Part shown: one piece after another, positions 8,901-15,340 of the stretch
Position numbering within the stretch: the stretch's first letter is position 1
Layout of the letters: every line of letters starts with the position of its first letter
NCBI GenBank assembly: GCA_051884615.1
Contig: JBJEVT010000041.1
Span: 62,001-126,000, forward strand
Length of the DNA stretch: 64,000 bases
Reading direction: 5' to 3'
Source: UBA1724 sp051884615
GTDB taxonomy: Bacteria > Verrucomicrobiota > Lentisphaeria > Oligosphaerales > Oligosphaeraceae
Translations under genes and position numbers: made by a program
The notes under the pieces: generated by a model
Seen by the model: the letters and a program-made list of their open reading frames with translations, nothing else
The model's database searches: none
What the model was told of the DNA's origin: nothing

Positions 8901-9420
8901 CCCCGAAGATTTGAAATACACCCCGGACAAACTCCCCGGAAAGCTGGACGCGGAGGGACATTTCGTCCTCCTGAAGGACTGGGGCGGCATCCCCCTTCAC
9001 CTGGAAGGCAGTGGAAATCTCCACCTCTATGAAATGGATCTCTGGAGAATCCCCACCCTCACCACCCTGGGAAAAATCCTCTCCCGGGGAACCTTCCAAT
9101 TCTTCTCCAAGGATAAAATCGCCGCCCTGGGAAAAATCTCCACCCTGGACGCCGATTTCCACTGCCGGGGCTCCTCCATCGCCTTCCAGGACATCCGCAC
9201 CGACGGCTCCTTCATCGCCCTCCGGGGAGAAGGACTCTACCGCCTCAACGACAACCAAATGAATTTCCAGGTCTCGGGACAACTCCTGAAATCCGTCAGC
9301 CTCCTCTCCTGGCTCCTTCGCCCTATCTCCTGGGCATTCGACGCCGAACTCACCGGCTCCCCCCAAAAGCACCAGTGGAAACTGCGCTCCACCCTGCGAA
9401 ATCTCTTCGGGGTCCATTGA
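5953..9420 (+). CDS. AsmA/TamB-like large envelope protein
   Basis: 1155 residues. An N-terminal membrane anchor (FLLLLGLVAALFLLLVAVPGL, roughly residues 19-39) is followed by a very long, beta-rich region with amphipathic strands typical of AsmA-like/TamB-like proteins, which bridge the periplasm and move phospholipids or help outer-membrane assembly. The C-terminal 120 residues (YEMDLWRIPTL to the LTGSPQKHQWKLR end) match the AsmA-like C-terminal pattern. An acidic low-complexity stretch with an 18-bp repeat (EEDAAPEEDAAPEEE) sits near residues 203-217. The stop codon overlaps the -35 box of the tRNA-Leu promoter. The family call rests on architecture more than single motifs. Confidence 0.7.
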   Translation: MNSSRSTQPFWRRWLARGFLLLLGLVAALFLLLVAVPGLFGYPRVFRDALAESFCPEGGACRIRAMQGNLVTGLELNDVEVEMPLPQGRALLTLPAARLSFRPLPLLTGRMIPRKITFAEGSATLFLTSPGQEEETSLAFAPLSGRFLLTLPRTLLAELKGNLPGMDLSLQVHLTDLDAVESVQEEFSLLLPALAGTEAEPPVQKEEDAAPEEDAAPEEEGVVPSPPGLPGVLNRLTALCRQAGDTSLSLRLSGSLRNPDSLVLAGKATMTNGEILGRSIYRAQGSFQLRRSRFSLDDLHVTYNAREFLRCQGEADFLNQTIQGSVQAACMPGTILWLAGLSPSLLPPWVLFSTPVNFQGTLPPTSWNLRNPQPTLAFSTQDLRVRDLLLPRVSGTLTYQEGSILLRDLRLAFTPEGGEDKDAYSLQGEMAFALKPQTFQGSLEGTVNVRDLLHKLELLESRDTPLEAFSNARLALEIAPSPWKDWKLWEGTLTLGQPRSTLGKFSLTDLELKGRAREGCLTLDATSRLANNDATRLSLHLETSHPQTPDAPVALQIRPRILQGEEEALSAQVTLLWTPRDSTLQIPEGELLLRPELLFPLLQAPLSLPDHFVMSWFQCQDPARPARFTFSVPRRAMLSPRDSWDWEKSPWQLDGSLEMPRMKMKEILFETLTANFHLSGTQMIFTQLEGILPEGQGSLTANLKILFHPFQILFDNLRLSGPPLSFRNLLHAPGAIQVYDQVWESFQWPEPPEPREEHCLLQIPLLEYREYEGDKWRLTLLGTVDVRHFQYQGLPLASLHAKVALELPEHGLTVTDILLCQEPGREEGLKGTLSMDFQQGIQGVFHGEKQSGTFPTLQLLACLLYQNPDALASFTLPPEANFTCEGRFFQGIPDALALEGTLETPTLRYQNIHLQNLQGKWKFLNNRIFWDVPSAEFFQGTLVTTGFYDRALQKSEFHATARGIPLAHLLKLSQDTLLDPENTPEDLKYTPDKLPGKLDAEGHFVLLKDWGGIPLHLEGSGNLHLYEMDLWRIPTLTTLGKILSRGTFQFFSKDKIAALGKISTLDADFHCRGSSIAFQDIRTDGSFIALRGEGLYRLNDNQMNFQVSGQLLKSVSLLSWLLRPISWAFDAELTGSPQKHQWKLRSTLRNLFGVH

Positions 9421-9445
9421 AAATCCCAGGCGCCCCCGTTATAGT
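9417..9445 (+). promoter_or_regulatory. sigma-70 promoter of tRNA-Leu
   Basis: TTGAAA at 9417-9422, a 17-base spacer and TATAGT at 9440-9445 form a near-consensus promoter ending 18 bases before the tRNA. The -35 box overlaps the stop codon of the upstream gene. Confidence 0.8.
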
Positions 9446-9463
9446 AAGCCCGCTTTCCCCGAG

Positions 9464-9550
9464 GCCGGAGTGGCGGAATTGGCAGACGCACTAGACTCAA
9501 AATCTGGCGGGAGCAATCCCTTGTGGGTTCGATTCCCACCTCCGGTACCA
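9464..9550 (+). tRNA. tRNA-Leu (anticodon CAA)
   Basis: 87 bases with CCA encoded. The acceptor strands GCCGGAG and CTCCGGT pair with a terminal G-U. The anticodon loop CTCAAAA sits between CTAGA and TCTGG and gives anticodon CAA for codon TTG. A long variable arm and TTCGATTC T-loop are present. It is the left border of the decayed integrated element, as expected for a tyrosine-integrase target. Confidence 0.93.
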
Positions 9551-9614
9551 CGCTGGAAACAAGATATTTACGCAGACAGTGAGGAAGGGCCTGAAGCCGG
9601 TCTCCGGCGGCTCT

Positions 9615-9700
9615 GTGTTATTTTTGTGTTATAAAAAAAATCACCACGTCCCACCGTGTCCCCGTCACGGGGAGGGGTGCGGATAACACAAAAACAACAC
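9615..9700. repeat. 18-bp inverted repeat before the integrase stub
   Basis: Arms at 9615-9632 (GTGTTATTTTTGTGTTAT) and 9683-9700 match in inverted orientation at 17 of 18 positions. Between them lies a small CCCCG/CGGGG hairpin at about 9660-9672. Each arm itself holds two GTGTT-type half sites. The location, between a tRNA and an integrase start, suggests integrase or excisionase arm sites. Confidence 0.6.
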
Positions 9701-9718
9701 AGTTTCCAGGAGGCTTTG

Positions 9719-9859
9719 ATGAGACTTTACAAGCGAGGAAGCGTCTGGTGGGTCACCTACGGGTCGTCCCCCCAGAGGAGGGTGTCGACGGGGCAGAGGG
9801 ACCGCCGCAGGGCGGAGGCGTCATTGTCCAGCTCCTGGCGGGCCAGTCTGGCGAAATAG
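9719..9859 (+). pseudogene. tyrosine integrase, N-terminal stub
   Basis: 46 residues with a good ribosome binding site (CCAGGAGG). The start MRLYKRGSVWWVTY and the later RRVSTGQRDRRRAEA fit the N-terminal arm-binding region of phage tyrosine integrases (YKRG..WW...., then STGT.DR..AE). The frame stops at 9859, and no core-binding or catalytic domain follows. The 3' half overlaps an opposite-strand frame that ends at 9757, so part of the match after residue 15 could be chance. Best read as the remains of the integrase that inserted this element at the tRNA. Confidence 0.55.
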
Positions 9860-10344
9860 AGGGCGTCTTCTTGCCTGGCCAGCTTCACCCCGCAAATTTC
9901 CAGGTATTCCCCCAGGGCCTCGGCGTCCTCCCCCATCTCCCCGTCCATCACCGGCTTGAGAATCTTCACGATCTGCTCCTGCTGCAAGGGACTGTAGGCG
10001 GCGGAGATGAGACGGGGAGGCTCCCCGTCAGGCGTGGGAGAATACTCCTCAGGAAGGTCAGAAAGGGAGAAAATTTCCTTCTGCCTGGCAGTTGCTTCCC
10101 ATTGGGCTATCTTATCCTTCAGCGCGGCAACAATCTCATCTGAGCGGACGTAAGGGTGTGACTGTAGGGAATTGGTGCGTTGTTTGGCAGCCGATATTCC
10201 ATCCGCCGCTATTTCGTATCCAGTGATAACGATATTTTCTCCTGGCATTTGGCGTTTGGAAGATCTTGATGTTCGCCCCGGTCCGGCTTCCGTGGTAGAC
10301 CACAAGGGGATTCCCTGCCTCGTCCACCACCTTGCTTTTCCCAA
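9757..10344 (-). pseudogene. phage-type protein fragment downstream of polyvalent modules
   Basis: The convincing part runs from about 10250 down to 9800 and reads as an ordinary acidic, helical protein (for example QWEATARQKEIFSLSDLPEE and EALGEYLEICGVKLARQED). It appears to continue the upstream ART-like module through a frameshift near 10245, where the other frame loses sense after KIFQTPNAR. The final 30 residues overlap the integrase stub on the other strand. I do not recognise a family for it. Confidence 0.4.
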
Positions 10345-10493
10345 ACCAATCCCGGAACTCCCGGGAGTCCGTGATGGAAAATTGCTCCTGTTGTGTTATA
10401 GTATTGTAACCCGCGGGGGTAGGAAGGACGCGCCCTCTCGTTTGTCTCTCCGCGGCCCCCTCCTCAAGGGTGACAATGCTGGCATCTTCAAGG

Positions 10494-10619
10494 CTGACAG
10501 TATTGCCGGGGAGGGATCCTCTTTGAAGCATGCCCGTGATATATCTAAGGTCGCAGGAAATATTCCCGCTTGCGTCCATTTCCGTCACAAGTTTTGCGTA
10601 TCTGCTATTTCGTGCGGAA
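10494..10619. repeat. direct repeat B, copy 1 (runs into gap)
   Basis: About 126 bp closely similar to 10920-11045, encoding the ARNSRYAKLVTEMDASG module on the minus strand. This copy ends exactly at the N run. Confidence 0.8.
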
Positions 10620-10719
10620 NNNNNNNNNNNNNNNNNNNNNNNNNNNNNNNNNNNNNNNNNNNNNNNNNNNNNNNNNNNNNNNNNNNNNNNNNNNNNNNNN
10701 NNNNNNNNNNNNNNNNNNN
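10620..10719. other. assembly gap, 100 Ns
   Basis: Exactly 100 ambiguous bases, the conventional placeholder for a gap of unknown size. It is bounded by sequence that is contiguous at 11045 to 11428 in the neighbouring repeat unit, so the true missing segment is likely about 380 bp if that unit is complete. Confidence 0.97.
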
Positions 10720-10919
10720 TGCCTTCCAGCAAGTCGTCCACTCTTTCCTTTGCCTTGACGGCATCCGAAATGGAGAATCTCGTGCCCCGGTTTTCGTCGT
10801 CGGCCTGGTTCACCGCCACTGAGGTGATGGAAAATTGTTTTACTGGAGTTACATTCGAGCCGGTTGCATTGGCAGGAGCGCGCCCTATCGCATTACTCTT
10901 TGCAACTGCCTCCCTAAGG

Positions 10920-11045
10920 GTGACAGCATTGTCGGGGAGGGTTCCTTTTCGAAGCATGCCCGTGATATATCTTAGGTCGCAAGCAAGATCCCCGCTTGCG
11001 TCCATTTCCGTCACAAGTTTTGCGTATCTGCTATTTCGTGCGGAA
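10920..11045. repeat. direct repeat B, copy 2
   Basis: Second copy of the segment at 10494-10619, offset 426 bp. Here it continues without a gap into the FYGKYTKG and YGGDMAAA coding modules. Confidence 0.8.
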
Positions 11046-11232
11046 TCTCCTTTCGTATATTTGCCATAGAAAGCGATTCTCCAGTTGTCCAGGCGAATGA
11101 CCCTGTCCTCGTTGACGATGTCCTGGATGTTCGGCAGGATGGCGCTGATGTTCTTCTCGTCGAAGAAACGGACAACTTTCCCGTCCTTCGTCTTCCCGCG
11201 GTGGGTCACGAGATGCAAGGCGTATTCCGCCC

Positions 11233-11482
11233 ATGCCGCGGCCATGTCTCCGCCATAGGCGTCGATGGTTCTCCGATCCGGGGAGAAGTAGAGCTCCTTG
11301 CCCGTGGACAGGGGGATTCTCTTATGTGAAAATTCATCGATGACCCTCCTGGCATCCCGGGAGATCGTTTCCATACTCTCCCCTTGGATCCTGTAGTCTA
11401 TCTTCGCTCCGTCTTTCCTGGAAATTCTGCCTTCCAGCAAGTCGTCCACTCTTTCCTTTGCCTTGACGGCATCCGAAATGGA
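11233..11482. repeat. direct repeat C, copy 1 (250 bp)
   Basis: 250 bp matching 11753-12002 with only a few substitutions. On the minus strand it encodes from VDDLLEGRISRKDGAKIDY to TIDAYGGDMAAA. The two copies are 520 bp apart. A third, partial copy starts at 10720 just after the gap. Confidence 0.9.
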
Positions 11483-11705
11483 AAATTGTCCATCTAGTGA
11501 TATACTCCTTCCGTTGCTATTAGGACCGGAAAGGTGACCGGCGGCTGACGCATTTGCGTTAGGACTGATGATGGGTTCGCCGTCCATCAATGGCAACTTT
11601 ACCGAGGGCAGGTTATCGAACCTGCCCTTTTTCGTTTCGAAGAATGATTTGTGGAGAAGAATACTCTCGTTTCCATCCATGCAAAAACTGATTACAACAA
11701 TACCA

Positions 11706-12614
11706 TCATTGCCTATGTTCTTGATCAATAACAGGGATGTGTTTCTCCACGGATGCCGCGGCCATGTCTCCGCCATAGGCGTCGATGGTTCTCCGATCCG
11801 GGGCGAAGTAGAGTTCCTTGCCCGTGGACAGAGGGATTCTCTTCCGTGAAAATTCCTCGATGATCCTCCTGGCATCCCGGGAGATCGTTTCCATACTCTC
11901 CCCTTGGATCCTGTAGTCTATCTTCGCTCCGTCTTTCCTGGAAATTCTGCCTTCCAGCAAATCGTCCACTCTTTCCTTTGCCTTGACGGCATCGGAAATG
12001 GAGAATCTCGTGCCTCGGTTTTCGTCGGCTACCTGGTTCACCGCCACGGACGTGATTGAAAATTGTTCGCGGGGTGCTATGTTATCACCGAAAGCCGATT
12101 CCCCGGTGGGTGTTACCCTTGCATGTGAATTGAGCGCATGCTCGGCAGGTGCACCGCCTTCCTTATCAAGAAGGTTTGCTGTAAGGGTCGGCTTTCCTAT
12201 TTTGACAATGTCGTATAAATATCTTTTCTTGTTGTCCTTGTTTTCGGCGATGAGAACCTGGCAGGGATACACGGCGATTCCGTCATGTCTTTGGATTCCA
12301 AACTTCGTCTGGCATCTGTAGAATGACGTGTGAGTTTTGAATTTCTGGTTGATGTGGTATGGGAGTTCCTCCCTGCCAAGGGGAGTGGTCTTCAGAATGT
12401 CACCCCCCTCGGAAATGGAAATTGCGCCTGTCCCTCCCCCAGAGACCGTCCCTCGTCGCCCCCAAAAACTGGCTTTCGGATACGCCTCAACAAGGAGCAT
12501 ACTCCTACCCACGATTCCCGGGAATCCCCGCCCGACGCGGAAAGAAGCGGAAAATACTCCGGGGTGGTGCCCAGGTCCATGGCAGCCTCCCCGATTTCGA
12601 GGGGTCTTTCCCAT
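11706..12614 (-). pseudogene. polyvalent-protein-like fragment, upstream part
   Basis: Believable coding starts near GAISISEGGDILKTTP and includes a globular segment YPCQVLIAENKDNKKRYLYD, then QFSITSVAVNQ and RFSISDAVKAKERVDDLLEG, and then repeat C. The RYLYDIV segment resembles phage-type PBECR/EndoU-like nuclease ends. The frame leaves the repeat in the wrong phase (VEKHIPVIDQEHRQ then stop), while another frame continues sensibly from the same point. This indicates a recombination or frameshift at about 11745. The first 60 residues look like non-coding read-through. Confidence 0.45.
11753..12002. repeat. direct repeat C, copy 2 (250 bp)
   Basis: Second copy of 11233-11482. The near-identity of the two copies implies a recent duplication or ongoing homogenisation within the element. 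It is the likely reason for the nearby assembly gap. Confidence 0.9.
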
Positions 12615-12668
12615 CCTTCATCCTATGCCTTTTTGTCGGATCGGCAGCGCTCTTTCTCCCTTTCTTTC

Positions 12669-13046
12669 CTAATGAATATCCAGCATACCTTTCGTTTGCT
12701 CTTTCCTAGCCTGCGTCGCAGACTTCGTCAAGTCCTTCACGGAATCCCTGGATGCCTTATCTCTACTACTTCCGCTTTCGCCTGCTTTGTCTTCGGGCTC
12801 CTCGACCGCCTCGAAAAGAATGAACACGAAATCCTTGGCTTCTCCCGCCTGTTTTTCGCCGCATCTAAACTCTTTTTCCTTGGCAGATTGGGAGGAGTCT
12901 GCTATTGTACCGCTTGCGGTCTTGATGGATTCCGCGGCGCTGTCATAGGCTCCGCTGAATCTCTTTACCGCTTCCGTCCCCTTGTCAATGGCGTTGGTTG
13001 CCTTATGGGAGTCTGCCGTTAAAACAACGTTGATCTTCTGTTCCAT
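12669..13046 (-). pseudogene. phage tail tape-measure-like N-terminal fragment
   Basis: 125 residues starting MEQKINVVLTADSHKATNAI followed by repeated Ala/Ser/Lys-rich helical sequence (SAAESIKTASGTIADSSQSAK). Tail tape-measure proteins begin this way, but are several hundred residues or longer; here the frame stops at 12669. The rest is missing or replaced by polyvalent modules. The neighbouring broken gene at 13181-13742 lies where a tape-measure chaperone would, which supports the call. Confidence 0.45.
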
Positions 13047-13051
13047 CTTGG

Positions 13052-13264
13052 GTGTCGAAAATGAAATTCATTACTGTGATTGTTTGCTTCCTTATTTCCA
13101 TCACAAGCTTTCATAATGTATGGATACACCTAAAATCATATATTGCGGGAAAGAAGAAGGACGGATGGGAGGACGACGGTTCACTGGACGCCATGATTAT
13201 CTTTGTTCATTTGCTCGTCGGTGTACTTTTCTTCGCAGCCATCATTTTCTGCTTTATCGATTGA
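13052..13264 (+). CDS. small two-helix membrane protein
   Basis: 70 residues from GTG 13052, or 67 from ATG 13061. Two hydrophobic segments (residues about 5-20 and 48-68) flank a charged stretch GKKKDGWEDDGSLD, suggesting an integral membrane protein. The coding is AT-richer than the host genes. It starts only five bases from the divergent tape-measure-like start, and its 3' end overlaps the broken gene on the opposite strand. No family is recognised; small membrane proteins of this kind occur as phage holins, immunity proteins or superinfection-exclusion proteins, but nothing here decides between them. Confidence 0.45.
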   Translation: MSKMKFITVIVCFLISITSFHNVWIHLKSYIAGKKKDGWEDDGSLDAMIIFVHLLVGVLFFAAIIFCFID

Positions 13265-13742
13265 AGTGTTAGGTCCTGCCTCGTTTTCTGCGATGGCGTC
13301 AAGGGCCGCCATCCAGTCCACGGGTCTGGAAGTGGTCCCTCCGTTGTGGCGGTGCGTGGCGGCCAGCAGGTGGGCGGCGGCGGCCAGCGGGAGTCGCCAG
13401 AGGAAGTCGTCCCAGGAGATCCCCCCGCATTCCGCGGAGGCCCTGTAGAGGTCGGCCAGCCACTCCGGGCCGAGGGAGTCCGCTCCCTCCTTGTCCAGTT
13501 TTCTTCCGGCATTCGCGGACGGCACAATGGTCTCCAGCGCCCGCAGGGCGGTCTCCATCTCCCGGACAATGGCCAGGGCGGGCAGGCGCTTTCCGAATGA
13601 TCGCCTGCGCCCGCGCCTCGTCCCGGGCGGTCAGGACGCCGCCCGCCACGAAGGGGGAGCCCGCCAGCCACAGACGGAGAAGGGAGCGTGGCGTGATCGC
13701 CGGCCGCCTCTCCAGCATGGAGGCGAGCTCCGCCCGGATCAT
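13181..13742 (-). pseudogene. frameshifted phage gene upstream of the tape-measure fragment
   Basis: The N-terminal frame (MIRAELASMLERRPAITPRS through RAQAIIRK) and the C-terminal frame (LPALAIVREMETALRALETI through SWDDFLWRLPLAAAAHLLAA) join into one sensible protein if one base is removed at about 13587-13593 (AAAGCGC). Its position next to a tape-measure start and the DDFLWRLPLAAAAHLLA segment fit a tail-assembly chaperone-type protein, but this is inference. The break may be true decay or a single-base sequence error. Confidence 0.5.
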
Positions 13743-13846
13743 GTCCGGGCTGTGGAGGCAGGGGACCGTGACGCCGGGGGGCGCCGAGGGCGCAATCCCC
13801 CCTGCGTGGGCGGGAGGACAGGGGGACCGGCGAGGTGGGGTCTTGT

Positions 13847-13852
13847 TATAGT
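13847..13852 (+). promoter_or_regulatory. possible -10 box (TTGTTATAGTA context)
   Basis: TATAGT in the context GTTATAGTA, identical to the -10 context of the tRNA-Leu promoter. No good -35 is seen 16-18 bases upstream. It would serve the flavoprotein gene at 13913. Confidence 0.35.
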
Positions 13853-13912
13853 ACCGGCCATTCCCCCGGGGGTCTTTCCCGGCGCCCGCATTTTTTTTGG
13901 AGCAGCGAACAC

Positions 13913-14542
13913 ATGAAGGTCTTATTGGTCAACGGCAGCCCCCACCAGAAAGGGTGCACTTACACGGCATTGTCGGAAGTGGAGAAAACCCTGCGTCTCC
14001 AGGGAGTGGAGACGGAGATGTTCTGGATCGGGGCGCCGGGCGCGGTGAAGGGGAGTTGCCGGGGATGCGGCGCATGCCGTCAGCAGGGATGCTGCGTCAT
14101 CGAGGACGGGGTGAACCAATTCGCCGCCATGGCGGAGGGAGCGGATGGCTTCCTCTTTGGCTCCCCCGTCCACTTCGCCGCCCCCTGCGGGGATCTTCTC
14201 TCCTTCATGAGCCGTCTCTTCTACAGCGCCGGGCGAAAGCTGACGGGGAAGCCGGCGGCGTCGGTGGTCAGCTGCCGGCGGGGAGGCGCCAGCGCCGCCC
14301 TGGACGCCATCAACAAATTCTATCCCATCATGGGCATGCCCATGGTGCCCTCCCAATACTGGAACATGGTCCATGGCACCACGCCCCAGGAGGTCCTCCA
14401 GGACGGGGAGGGGTTGCAGATCATGCGAAACCTGGGGGTGAAGATGGCATGGATGCTCAAGAGCCTTCAGGCGGGGCGGGAGCAGGGAGTGCCCGGGCCC
14501 GCGCTGGAGGAGTCCCCTCTCCGCACCAACTTCATCCGCTAG
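13913..14542 (+). CDS. flavodoxin-family NAD(P)H:FMN oxidoreductase / iron-sulfur flavoprotein type
   Basis: 209 residues. The start MKVLLVNGSPHQKGCTYTAL is the FMN-phosphate-binding signature of the NADPH-dependent FMN reductase superfamily. The cluster CRGCGACRQQGCCVIED matches the compact cysteine motif of iron-sulfur flavoproteins, and GFLFGSPVHFAAP is the second flavin loop. Such proteins carry electrons between ferredoxin or NAD(P)H and small acceptors in anaerobes. ATG 13913 was chosen because the conserved start begins there. It is the first host-like gene after the decayed element. Confidence 0.8.
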   Translation: MKVLLVNGSPHQKGCTYTALSEVEKTLRLQGVETEMFWIGAPGAVKGSCRGCGACRQQGCCVIEDGVNQFAAMAEGADGFLFGSPVHFAAPCGDLLSFMSRLFYSAGRKLTGKPAASVVSCRRGGASAALDAINKFYPIMGMPMVPSQYWNMVHGTTPQEVLQDGEGLQIMRNLGVKMAWMLKSLQAGREQGVPGPALEESPLRTNFIR

Positions 14543-14568
14543 GAATCGGGGGAGGGAGCGCGGCGGCC

Positions 14569-15309
14569 ATGGAGTCCCCTTCGTCGGCAGAGTGGGCGGA
14601 GCTTCTTCGGGAGCGTCCCTGGCGGGAGAGAAGCCTCTTCCCCTCCCCGGAGCGCGCCGACGAAGAGGGAGGGCTCTGCCTCTCCGACGGGCTGGACTGC
14701 CGCCTGCTGCTGGACGCCTACTACCACGGCATCTTTCCCTGGCCGTTCGAGGAGCAATCGGTCCTGTGGGCCTCCCCTCCCCTGCGCGGCGTGCTGCCGC
14801 TTTCGGAATTCCACATTCCCAGGAGCCTGATGCGGGAGCGGAAGAAATCCCCCTTCACCGTGCGGGTCGACACCTGTTTCCGGGAGGTGATGGAAGGCTG
14901 CGCCCAGGCCGTGCGGCCCGGGGAGGAAGGCACATGGATCACCCCCATGCTCCAGGACGCCTACCTGGAATTTCATCGGCTGGGCTACGCCCACAGCTTC
15001 GAGGCATTCGCCCCGGACGGCACTCTGGCGGGCGGCCTCTACGGGGTGCTGCTGGGCAGGATCTTCTGCGGGGAGAGCATGTTCTTCCGGCAATCCGGCG
15101 CCTCAAAAATCGCCTTCTGCGTCGCCGTGGAACAACTGCGCGCCATCGGCGTCACTCTGGTGGACACCCAGATGGTCACCAATCTCACCGCCTCCTTCGG
15201 CGCCCGGGAAATCCCCCGGAAAGAATATCTCGCCCTCCTGGCGCAGGGACGGGACGACTCCCCCACCCCGGGGATCTTCCCCCGGGAACCCGCCCCCGCC
15301 CTCTCCTGA
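14569..15309 (+). CDS. aat: leucyl/phenylalanyl-tRNA--protein transferase
   Basis: 246 residues. The enzyme transfers Leu or Phe from aminoacyl-tRNA to N-terminal Arg/Lys of proteins, marking them for ClpAP degradation (N-degron pathway). Diagnostic motifs are YYHGIFPWPFEEQSVLWASP, GLYGVLLGRIFCGESMFF and VDTQMVTNLTASFGA, in the family order. ATG 14569 follows a GGGGGAGGGA ribosome binding site and begins 27 bases after the flavoprotein stop. A short Pro-rich C-terminal tail is extra. Confidence 0.92.
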   Translation: MESPSSAEWAELLRERPWRERSLFPSPERADEEGGLCLSDGLDCRLLLDAYYHGIFPWPFEEQSVLWASPPLRGVLPLSEFHIPRSLMRERKKSPFTVRVDTCFREVMEGCAQAVRPGEEGTWITPMLQDAYLEFHRLGYAHSFEAFAPDGTLAGGLYGVLLGRIFCGESMFFRQSGASKIAFCVAVEQLRAIGVTLVDTQMVTNLTASFGAREIPRKEYLALLAQGRDDSPTPGIFPREPAPALS

Positions 15310-15340
15310 ATCCCCCCGCCCCTCCCTCCCCCAAGCCCCC

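Larger units (their letters stand above)
10136..11875 (-). pseudogene. polyvalent-protein-like phage fragment with repeated modules (contains gap)
   Basis: Reading leftward, the frame has a segment resembling a PBECR-type nuclease start (LLLIKNIGNDGIVVISF), then a module beginning QFSISDAVKAKERVDDLLEG, another ending FYGKYTKGDSARNSRYAK, a second copy of both interrupted by 100 Ns, and finally an ART-like domain start (FRDWFGKSKVVDEAGNPL then VVYHGS). Large polyvalent proteins of phages and conjugative elements combine such domains and are thought to act when injected into a new host. Sense is lost at both ends: the first 50 residues are a shifted reading of the neighbouring repeat, and the C terminus is frameshifted. 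Domain names are inference from motif resemblance. Confidence 0.5.
9551..13860. mobile_element. decayed prophage-like integrated element next to tRNA-Leu
   Basis: This block lies directly 3' of the tRNA and differs from its surroundings: lower GC, many broken frames, internal repeats and phage-type content. It contains an integrase N-terminal stub, polyvalent-protein modules, a tape-measure-like start and a frameshifted phage gene. No complete integrase, capsid, terminase or lysis gene is visible, and no second copy of the tRNA 3' end was found at the right side, so the right edge is set only by the return of host-like coding at 13913. The element also contains an assembly gap, so gene content may be missing. 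Confidence 0.65.

Noticed and set aside
5446..9417. 1323-codon open frame opposite the repeat protein and AsmA-like gene
   Set aside because: Compositional artefact of GC-rich codon use; the plus-strand proteins carry signal peptides and family motifs.
13800..13912. Right attachment site of the decayed element
   Set aside because: No copy of the tRNA-Leu 3' sequence was found; only a TACCGG hexamer is shared, which is not enough.
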